DNA of 64,000 nt from Methylomonas sp. MK1 (GTDB taxonomy: Bacteria; Pseudomonadota; Gammaproteobacteria; Methylococcales; Methylomonadaceae): contig NZ_AQOV01000002.1 of the NCBI RefSeq assembly GCF_000365425.1, positions 310,001 through 374,000 on the forward strand, in the 5' to 3' direction. Position numbers and translations under genes: made by a program. Below the pieces are notes generated by a model. The model worked only from the letters and a program-made list of their open reading frames with translations, was not told the DNA's origin and did not search any database. Numbering within the stretch: the stretch's first letter is position 1; the number at the start of each line of letters is the position of its first letter. This document shows positions 57,555 to 64,000 of the stretch, in pieces.

Positions 57555-59249
57555 ATGGAAGACGATAAAACCGTTTTCATGGGAGTCAGTCCGTTTAAAG
57601 CACCGGAAGCGGATGCTGATCGCACCGTATTGGCCAAGCCGGAAACGCTTCTGGTTGAGTTACTGAATATCAGCGGACAAGTGATCGCCAGTTATGCGTT
57701 CGAAAACAGTTTCAGTGTTGGTCGTGCCCAAGAGAATTCGGTGGTTGTCAACGATCAATCCATAAGCCGGCATCATCTGGAAATCAAGCGTGAGTCCGAT
57801 GGTTGGTGGGGGTATGACTTAAACAGCACGCACGGCGTGTATCTGGACAAACAACGGCTGGCTGCTAAAACCAAGTTGCATTTGCCGGTGTTGTTGGGCC
57901 TGGGTGTTTCGCCGTTTGAACTAAAAATCGCCTCCGCGAATGTAAAACCCGTTTTGCCCACCCCCAAAGACGATGCCACCTTATTTGCCGTCGCGCCAAC
58001 GCCTGTTTTAAATCAGCCCAAAGCCCCACCTCCCAAACCGCAGCAGAACTTATCGGCCGATGCCATCAAGAATCGCCTGCTGTCCGATGAAGAATCTGCG
58101 GATATGGGCGATTACACCCGCATGGTGCGGCGGGTGATCCGCGAGGACAGAACGGTCAGAACCAAAAATTACAAAAAACTGATTTGGTCCTTGGGAATCT
58201 TGTTTGTGATAGCCGCCGGCTTGGTGACTTATCAATATCTGGCGCTGGACAATGCCCGCAAGCTGGCGATCAATATGTTTTACGACGTAAAAACCTTGGA
58301 AGTCAGTTTGTCGCAAGCCGACATGCGACTGGCGGAGAATGTCGAGTCCTTGGCCAAAGCTTTTGAAGAATTAAAGGACGAAAAATTAAAAGTCTCGCAA
58401 GAGCGCATCAAAGCCGAGCAGGCAAAAATTCTGGAAGAGAAAAAACGCTTAGCAGAGGAACGGCAAAAGCTGAAACTGATGAAAGCCAAATATCAGGAGT
58501 ATCTAAAGGAAATCGATTTTCTGCGCCTGAGCTTTCCGACCGATGAACAATACGAACGCGAGTTGATCACCCGCGTGGTCAGGGGTTTCGGCGAAAGCGA
58601 GTTGGAATTGCCGGACGAGTTTGTCACCCAGGTGCGGCAATACATCAAGAACTGGCAGGACACCGGTCGGTTGCGCGTAGCTATTAAAAACATGCAAGAT
58701 AACCAATATGGCGTGATGGTCTTGGATGCGCTGGATAAGGAAGGGCTGCCGGCTTATTTTATGTATTTGCCGCTGCAGGAAAGCAATTACGACACCAAGG
58801 CGATAGGGCCGGAGACGCGTTTTGGCATTGCCAAGGGTGCCTGGCAATTTTTAGCCACCACCGGACAGGAATACGGTTTACCGCCCGGACCGCTGGCGAA
58901 TGTCAGGGAATACGACGAGCAGGACGCGCGCTTCGACTTTGCTCAGGCCACTCAAGCTGGCGCTAAATACCTGAAATATATCTACAGTAAGCAAGCGCAG
59001 GCATCAGGATTATTGGTAATGGCCAGCTATAACTACGGTCACAATAAAGTGCGCGGCATGGTGGAAAAAATGCCGGACAACCCGCGCGACCGTAACTTTT
59101 GGAAGTTCATCCAGCAATACGAAATTCCGCTGGAAACCTACGATTATGTGTTTTACATCGTGTCGGCCGCAGTGATAGGTGAAGACCCTAAGCATTTCGG
59201 TTTTGATTTCAGCCCGCCGCTGTTACAAATATCTCAGGCCGTTAATTGA
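57555..59249 (+). CDS. FHA-domain membrane protein with lytic transglycosylase domain
   Basis: The 564-residue protein has a cytoplasmic FHA domain (about 50-115: FSVGRAQENSVVVNDQSISR, HHLEIKRESDG), which binds phosphothreonine. A Pro-rich linker follows, then one transmembrane helix near 210-230, a long coiled coil (about 230-320: AEQAKILEEKKRLAEERQKL) and a C-terminal lytic-transglycosylase domain (YFMYLPLQESNYDTKAIGPE, GAWQFLATTGQEYGLPPGPL, LLVMASYNYGHNKVRGMVEK). The catalytic Glu is in LQESNYD. GAGG lies seven bases before the ATG at 57555. It probably couples a phospho-signal to wall cleavage. Co-regulation with the mre cluster is unproven, since 185 bases separate it from mltB. Confidence 0.82.
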   Translation: MEDDKTVFMGVSPFKAPEADADRTVLAKPETLLVELLNISGQVIASYAFENSFSVGRAQENSVVVNDQSISRHHLEIKRESDGWWGYDLNSTHGVYLDKQRLAAKTKLHLPVLLGLGVSPFELKIASANVKPVLPTPKDDATLFAVAPTPVLNQPKAPPPKPQQNLSADAIKNRLLSDEESADMGDYTRMVRRVIREDRTVRTKNYKKLIWSLGILFVIAAGLVTYQYLALDNARKLAINMFYDVKTLEVSLSQADMRLAENVESLAKAFEELKDEKLKVSQERIKAEQAKILEEKKRLAEERQKLKLMKAKYQEYLKEIDFLRLSFPTDEQYERELITRVVRGFGESELELPDEFVTQVRQYIKNWQDTGRLRVAIKNMQDNQYGVMVLDALDKEGLPAYFMYLPLQESNYDTKAIGPETRFGIAKGAWQFLATTGQEYGLPPGPLANVREYDEQDARFDFAQATQAGAKYLKYIYSKQAQASGLLVMASYNYGHNKVRGMVEKMPDNPRDRNFWKFIQQYEIPLETYDYVFYIVSAAVIGEDPKHFGFDFSPPLLQISQAVN

Positions 59250-59646
59250 TAGGTCTGATTTAATTCGGTAGCTTCGATAACACTGGGTATGTTGCAGCAC
59301 ACAAGCTTGGGCTTGAACCTAGCGGCATATTCCGATGCGGAACGCCAGCCGTAAACTTCCGACGTCATACAGACACTTTGTGCTGGTCAGTGGCAATGCG
59401 GGGTGGTTCATCGAAGCCTTCGGAACGCTTGACGGAGACGGAAAGCTTTCCAACGTTTCCGCAATCGATGTCTATCCGTTTGCCGCCCCCAAGAACTTCG
59501 GATACTGGGCTGGCACTGGACCGGTTAATCCTTGAAGTCCAGAAATACCTTTGTTATGGCTATCAAAGCGAGCCATTACTTCGGCAAGACAGCGCTTATT
59601 GGTACACCCCATTCAATTCTCTACCCACCACCACAAGGAAACAACG
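59250..59646. other. intergenic region with unconvincing small open frame
   Basis: The 397-base gap contains a 66-codon open frame at 59335-59535 (contains SGNAGWFIEAFGTLDGDG) that reads like real protein but has no ribosome-binding site and no close stop of a neighbour. It may be a remnant or a short gene. AAGGA before 59647 is the site for the next gene. Confidence 0.35.
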
Positions 59647-60066
59647 ATGAGTATGACGCTTTGGTTGAATATCCGTAACGGCGAAACTTACGAGAGCAAC
59701 GGCGAAGATCATTCCGCTGTCTTCTACCTGCAAGAGCCACTGGATGCGTTGGCTCACAAACTCAATGTCACCCCGCTTAGCGCCTTTTATGATGATACTG
59801 ACGTTCGCTATAACATGGACGAAACCGGCGAGTTTGAAGACTGCGAAGAAGGCTGGTCGGCATCAGTCGCCAATTGGTTTCCGGCCGCAGTCGTATTGTC
59901 TTCGGTATCCGTGATATTGGACCACCTGCAAACCAATCCTAACGCGTTAACGACCACAGACGGCTGGAAGCAAGACGATGTCATTGACGAGCTTACCGAT
60001 TTTAAGTCCGAACTTGAGCGTGTCGCAGCGCAGTCAAACACGGTCCATCTATGTATCGTCATGTGA
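59647..60066 (+). CDS. conserved hypothetical protein (acidic, 139 residues)
   Basis: The product is acidic (FYDDTDVRYNMDETGEFEDC, DVIDELTDFKSELERVA) without signal peptide or membrane helix. It begins MSMTLWLNIRNGETYESNGE. I do not know a function; the style resembles small immunity-type proteins. AAGGA precedes the ATG, and a strong terminator follows. The open frame extends upstream to 59551 but with implausible content. It lies beside the defence locus, which raises interest. Confidence 0.72.
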   Translation: MSMTLWLNIRNGETYESNGEDHSAVFYLQEPLDALAHKLNVTPLSAFYDDTDVRYNMDETGEFEDCEEGWSASVANWFPAAVVLSSVSVILDHLQTNPNALTTTDGWKQDDVIDELTDFKSELERVAAQSNTVHLCIVM

Positions 60067-60084
60067 TGCCTGGCCTGGTAATCA

Positions 60085-60117
60085 AACGGACCTGCGCAAA
60101 AAAAGTGCAGATCCGTT
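60085..60117 (+). terminator. hairpin terminator after hypothetical gene
   Basis: AACGGA and TCCGTT with inner CTGC/GCAG (60085-60095 and 60107-60117) form an almost continuous stem with a one-base mismatch pair and an A-rich loop, 19 bases after the stop. TATTTCT follows. Confidence 0.7.
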
Positions 60118-60527
60118 ATTTCTAAGGTCGATCTCAAGGCGTCCGAATGGCTGACTAAAGCGGAAATTTGTGCCGCTGTTTGACACCATGGTACCTGTAA
60201 GGATGTGGCGGCTCCCGGGCTGGGCTCGGGCGATTTACAATCGATCAAGAACAAAGTAGACGCTGACTGATCAATTTCGACCGATTGTGTTGAAAAAGTC
60301 GGTTTTCGGTGAATTTAGGCCAATTTTTCCTACTCTCGTATTTTCAACCTATTGTTTTCAATAGGTAATAATTTTTATAAAAACAGCTCCTTTCACAAAA
60401 GAGCCCGTTTTCAACACAATCGACCCAATTCTGACAGTGGACTGCATAAATGAGATGACTATAATTTGGCGTTAAGCGGACGTTGAATCAATTTTTGTGC
60501 ATGATTCCGACCCGCTAACATTAGCGT
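60118..60527. other. intergenic region before Vsr gene
   Basis: About 410 bases without a gene. It holds the MITE-like element at 60282-60422; the remainder shows no clear motif apart from a possible start region for vsr at its end. Confidence 0.5.
60282..60422 (+). mobile_element. MITE-like element with 15-base terminal inverted repeats
   Basis: CGATTGTGTTGAAAA (60282-60296) is exactly mirrored by TTTTCAACACAATCG (60408-60422). The 141-base element is AT-rich, codes for nothing and has an internal hairpin ACCTATTG/CAATAGGT (60347-60366). The ends look like those of an IS family, but the transposase is absent and no target duplication is evident. Confidence 0.6.
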
Positions 60528-60941
60528 GTGGTTATTTTGGATACAATTACCATAGAAAAACGCAGCGAAATGATGAGCAAGGTCCGGAGCAAAAACACCT
60601 CTCCGGAACTTGCCGTCCGTAAGTTGGTTTTCGCCCTCGGTTACCGCTACCGCCTGCACGGTAAAAACCTACCCGGCAAGCCGGATTTGGTTTTTCCAGG
60701 TAAGAAGAAGGTCATCTTCGTGCATGGCTGCTTTTGGCACGGGCACGACTGTAAGCGCGGTAGCGTACCGGCGACAAACAAAGAATTTTGGCTTCCTAAA
60801 CTGCAAAAGAACAAATTACGCGATTCGGAAATACTTAGCCGGCTAGACAATATGGGTTGGAAAACTTTGGTTATTTGGCAATGCCAACTGAAAGATAAAG
60901 ATGCTTTAAAAAATGCAATAGACAATTTTTTAAAAAATTAG
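60528..60941 (+). CDS. vsr: very short patch repair endonuclease Vsr-like
   Basis: Vsr nicks T:G mismatches produced by deamination of 5-methylcytosine. The 137-residue protein has the family core SKVRSKNTSPELAVRKLVFA, GKPDLVFPGKKKVIFVHGCF and WHGHDC, with the catalytic Asp in KPDLVF and a zinc site using Cys/His. The start is GTG at 60528 and a ribosome site is weak; an ATG at 60570 is possible. It lies 34 bases upstream of a GHKL ATPase and 2 kb from a cytosine methyltransferase, so it is part of that locus. Confidence 0.9.
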   Translation: MVILDTITIEKRSEMMSKVRSKNTSPELAVRKLVFALGYRYRLHGKNLPGKPDLVFPGKKKVIFVHGCFWHGHDCKRGSVPATNKEFWLPKLQKNKLRDSEILSRLDNMGWKTLVIWQCQLKDKDALKNAIDNFLKN

Positions 60942-60975
60942 TCGTATTATGACACGCCATTATTAAGGAAAACTA

Positions 60976-62958
60976 ATGACGGAATTCGCTTTTAAAATCG
61001 ATTTGAACGTGCTTAATCATTTAGGCTTAGGGTTATACAGCAGCACACCAGCTGTTTTAACGGAAATTATCGCCAATGCTTACGACGCCGAAGCTACGGA
61101 GGTGACTATTTCAATCGATAAAACTCGGCATATTATTACAATTACCGACAATGGCCACGGCATGTCGGAAATTGACTTGCAAAATAAATTTTTGAATGTC
61201 GGTTACGCAAGGCGGAATTTTTCCGACTTTACGCTTACCGAAAAGCGACGCGTTATGGGCAGAAAGGGTATAGGAAAATTGGCTATGTTCTCTTTAGCCG
61301 ATGTGGTTAATATTTCGACTAGGCAAGATGGAAAAGATGCTTTAGGGGTTTCGGTAAACGTGCCGGATTTAAAAAATACCATTAATAAACACCAAGAGTA
61401 TAAGCTTAACTCTGTAACACCTTCCAATAAACTCAACGACTCTCACGGGACAGTGATCGAGCTGTCGGAATTAAATAAGACAACTACCTCGGCAACGGAG
61501 TCAAATTTAAAACTTAGGTTGGCTCGACGCTTCAGCATTATAGGAAATAGTGCTGAACTACCTTTTAATATTTATATCGATGGTGAAAAAGTCACAGTAG
61601 CCGACCGTGGATTTCATGAGGATGTGCAATTTTTTTGGAGTTTCGGCGGAACCGAGGCGGACGAGAATTTAAGACTATGTAAGAATCTCGCCGTCGATAA
61701 AGATACAAAAGTACAAAGAGTTATGTTGCTTGACTCTTCCGTTACCAGCGATACCGAATTGTCACTCCGAGGGTATATCGCTTCGGTTACCAAACCGAAA
61801 CAGCTGAAAGAAAAAGAAACCAACATCAACCAAATATCGATTTTCGCCAATGGACGTGTTTTCCAGGAAGACGTGCTGCCGATACTGAGCAACAGCGACC
61901 ATTTCAACAGCTATTTGGTCGGCGAAATTCATGCCGATTTTTTGGATCAGGATGACGTGGATAGAGCGACGGCTAGCCGGGAAGCGATCAAACAAAACGA
62001 CCCGAAATTCATGGGTTTGATTAGTCATTTAAGAAGTCAGATGCAAAGAGTAGCCGGAGCATGGGACGAATGGCGCAAGGCTTTGGGATACGAGAATCTG
62101 CCGGATAAGAATCCGTTTGTTGAGGATTGGCTTAATAGTCTTATCGACAAACGGGATAGAAAGTCGGCTGAGAAATTAATAATGAGTGTTTATAACAATC
62201 AATTCTCACCAGACCAAAAGCAAAACGACGAATATAAAAAGGATTTATATAGAAGCACGATTATCGGTTTCGAGAAGCTTAAAGCCAAAAAACAATTAGC
62301 AAAACTGGAAGCTATCAGTAGTGTTACGAGTCCTGAATTTCAAGCTATATTTCAGTCGCTAGATGACATGGAGGAAACCTATTACTGGGATATAACCAAC
62401 AATCGCCTACATATCATAGAGAAATTCAAAAAAATCGTAGATAACAAAGAACTCGAAAAAGTCGCGCAAGAGTATCTTTTCGAGCACTTATGGCTTCTCG
62501 ATCCAACTTGGGACAGAATTAAAGGATCCGAGCATTTGGAATTAACATTGACCGCTGAATTAAAGAAAGCCAGACCCGATGCCGATAGCGGTGCCAGAAT
62601 TGATATCGCTTATAGGAACAGCGCTGGTCGTCAGATTATTATCGAACTCAAGAAGCCCGGAATAACTCCGGATTTTTACAAATTATTGAAGCAAGCGAAG
62701 AAATATAAAGATGCCGTGAAGCAGTTCCTTGTCGAACATCCGGATACTTTCCATGGTTCCGTAGATGCTATCGATATATGCTTATTGCTCGAAAAGGATA
62801 TTGCAATGGATGAAGATCAAAAAAATATGCTTCAGAGTGCAAATGCCAGGATTGTTACTTATAAAGGCTTAATCGAAAACGCATTTAGGGTGTATCAGGA
62901 ATATCTAAATGCACATCAAGAAGCCTCAAAAATCGAACAATTGGTGCAAAAAATCTAA
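60976..62958 (+). CDS. GHKL (MutL/MORC-like) ATPase, possibly with C-terminal nuclease domain
   Basis: The 660-residue protein has a GHKL ATPase fold: N box (LTEIIANAYDAEATEV), G1 (ITDNGHGMSE) and G2 (GRKGIGKLAMFSLADV), as in MutL and MORC proteins. Near residues 535-560, RIDIAYRNSAGRQIIIELKK has the D...ExK spacing of PD-(D/E)xK nucleases, so it may be a conformationally switching nuclease. Its coding DNA is AT-richer than the chromosome. Related ATPases occur in restriction-modification loci with cytosine methyltransferases. It ends tail to tail with the methyltransferase, overlapping by four bases (62955-62958). Confidence 0.8.
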   Translation: MTEFAFKIDLNVLNHLGLGLYSSTPAVLTEIIANAYDAEATEVTISIDKTRHIITITDNGHGMSEIDLQNKFLNVGYARRNFSDFTLTEKRRVMGRKGIGKLAMFSLADVVNISTRQDGKDALGVSVNVPDLKNTINKHQEYKLNSVTPSNKLNDSHGTVIELSELNKTTTSATESNLKLRLARRFSIIGNSAELPFNIYIDGEKVTVADRGFHEDVQFFWSFGGTEADENLRLCKNLAVDKDTKVQRVMLLDSSVTSDTELSLRGYIASVTKPKQLKEKETNINQISIFANGRVFQEDVLPILSNSDHFNSYLVGEIHADFLDQDDVDRATASREAIKQNDPKFMGLISHLRSQMQRVAGAWDEWRKALGYENLPDKNPFVEDWLNSLIDKRDRKSAEKLIMSVYNNQFSPDQKQNDEYKKDLYRSTIIGFEKLKAKKQLAKLEAISSVTSPEFQAIFQSLDDMEETYYWDITNNRLHIIEKFKKIVDNKELEKVAQEYLFEHLWLLDPTWDRIKGSEHLELTLTAELKKARPDADSGARIDIAYRNSAGRQIIIELKKPGITPDFYKLLKQAKKYKDAVKQFLVEHPDTFHGSVDAIDICLLLEKDIAMDEDQKNMLQSANARIVTYKGLIENAFRVYQEYLNAHQEASKIEQLVQKI

Positions 62959-63992
62959 TTCAATGATTCCAAATGCTTCAAAATCACTTCGCCTTGTTGC
63001 CTAATAAAATCCGGTGGCAAGGCGTTTCCTATCATCAACGCAGCGGAGTCTTTGCCTCTGCGTAATGAAAAATAGTAATCTTTAGGAAAGGTTTGCAGCA
63101 ATGCGGCTTCCCTTAAAGTAATTGCTCGGTTTTCTTCCGGATGCAAAAAACGGCCTTTCGACGGATTATGACACCCGCCGGTTATGGTTGGTGAAACGTC
63201 GTTCCAACTCATTCTGCCGTACACATCCCTAAATCCATTCGGATACCGTTTATGGCATTCCAACCAATATTCCAGCGGTAAATCCGATCGGCTACCGCCG
63301 TCTTTAGGTACCAATGAAATCATTTTATTGACTTTCTCAGACCGGTTGTCCGGTAAGTCGTGCAGCGGATCACCGCTATAGCCTGCTTTCGGTAACCAGG
63401 CTATAGCCTCCTTTACCGTGGTTTTGGCTTCAGCCGGTTTTGGTTGCTCTACCGCGCCGAATCGGCTGGCTGTAAAAATCATGCGCTTGCGTCTTTGAGG
63501 GATGCCGTAATCGGAAATATCGTCGATACGTAAATTTGAATCGCCGATCCTATAGCCTAAGTCTTCGAGTTGCGCGATTGCACTAGTCATTCTTATGTCT
63601 TTCGCAAGTGCCGGCACGTTTTCCAACATTACACATTTGGGCAGGAACACCTTTACCCAGCGAACGAATTCGAAAACAAGGTCATTACGTCGATCATCTA
63701 CACTAGACTTTTTGTTTCTGGTCCTTAGCGATGAGAAACCTTGGCAAGGCGGACAACCAGCCAGTAATGATAATTCGCCGGGCTTCAATCCCAACGCCGA
63801 CATCACTTCAGCTGGCGATAGGTTGCAAATATCATCTTCCAATAATAGGGTTCTTTTGTGGTTGTGGCGATAGGTTTCGGCCGCAATGTCGAGCAGTTCG
63901 ACACCAGCAAGCACACGAAAACCGGCTTGCTCAAGCCCGCATGTCAGCCCGCCGGCACCACAAAATAAATCGATGGCTGTGTAATTTTTCAT
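62955..63992 (-). CDS. DNA (cytosine-5) methyltransferase
   Basis: The 345-residue protein makes 5-methylcytosine. Motifs in order are I (DLFCGAGGLTCGLEQAGF), IV with the catalytic cysteine (GCPPCQGFSSL), VI (LENVP), VIII (PQRRKRMIFTAS), IX (RAITLREAALLQTFP) and X (MIGNALPP). The target domain lies near residues 190-290. The recognition sequence cannot be read. The start is close to the window end, and the complete frame is inside the window. It should protect against the convergent Vsr-GHKL genes' effector. Confidence 0.93.
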   Translation of the reverse strand: MKNYTAIDLFCGAGGLTCGLEQAGFRVLAGVELLDIAAETYRHNHKRTLLLEDDICNLSPAEVMSALGLKPGELSLLAGCPPCQGFSSLRTRNKKSSVDDRRNDLVFEFVRWVKVFLPKCVMLENVPALAKDIRMTSAIAQLEDLGYRIGDSNLRIDDISDYGIPQRRKRMIFTASRFGAVEQPKPAEAKTTVKEAIAWLPKAGYSGDPLHDLPDNRSEKVNKMISLVPKDGGSRSDLPLEYWLECHKRYPNGFRDVYGRMSWNDVSPTITGGCHNPSKGRFLHPEENRAITLREAALLQTFPKDYYFSLRRGKDSAALMIGNALPPDFIRQQGEVILKHLESLN

Positions 63993-64000
63993 AACTTATA

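Noticed and set aside
59335..59535. 66-codon open frame with protein-like stretches
   Set aside because: No ribosome site and no known family; kept only as a note in the intergenic entry.

Overview
The window looks like chromosome from a gammaproteobacterium, most likely a Methylomonas-type methanotroph. The inference rests on moderate GC with GC-rich third positions, the mreBCD-mrdA-rodA-mltB and gatCAB arrangements, an ssrA tag ending ALAA, a VPxPGA-CTERM secreted protein and a NifA-type site next to molybdate uptake genes. No taxon-defining gene such as methane monooxygenase is present, so the genus is a guess.

Layout. 1-13.3 kb: molybdate uptake (modBC); a TonB receptor and a lipocalin-like (AttH/CrtC) membrane protein; a YfiR-type periplasmic protein, a hybrid histidine kinase with receiver and HPt domains, and a REC-GGDEF diguanylate cyclase; then a SIR2-like gene divergent from a beta-propeller gene and a MoaD/ThiS-like gene. 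The SIR2-like gene has a TGT-N10-ACA site and a GG-N10-GC element ahead of it, the arrangement of a NifA/sigma-54 promoter. 13.4-21.1 kb: mostly single genes (yajQ, a CPGC thioredoxin-fold protein, a VPxPGA-CTERM protein, a HerA-like ATPase, a VOC protein, a WYL regulator, a phosphomannomutase, an alanine-rich secreted protein). 21.1-29.5 kb: cysD and cysN are separated by a Doc-type toxin-antitoxin pair and an excalibur-domain protein; then a TPR-less OGT, trxC, and a cbpA-cbpM-M48 protease operon.

29.7-38.9 kb: the tmRNA gene ssrA is followed by a MNT/HEPN toxin-antitoxin pair and a type I restriction-modification operon in the order hsdM-hsdS-AAA/DUF4143 ATPase-hsdR. A 75-bp palindromic repeat sits in frame inside hsdM. 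39.1-46.8 kb: a chemoreceptor with almost no periplasmic part, a membrane protein with a NIT-like sensor segment, and a 1720-residue exonuclease-RecQ-UvrD fusion.

46.9-59.2 kb is a housekeeping block: gatCAB (with a Uma2 gene between gatA and gatB), then mreB, mreC, mreD, mrdA, rodA and mltB for rod shape and peptidoglycan synthesis, then an FHA-lytic transglycosylase fusion. 59.6-64 kb: a small hypothetical gene, a MITE-like element, then an AT-richer defence locus of Vsr endonuclease, a MutL/MORC-type GHKL ATPase with a possible nuclease domain, and a convergent cytosine-5 DNA methyltransferase. The best candidates for something new are this last locus, the ATPase built into the type I operon, the split chemoreceptor pair and the putatively NifA-controlled SIR2-like gene beside the propeller/MoaD-like pair.
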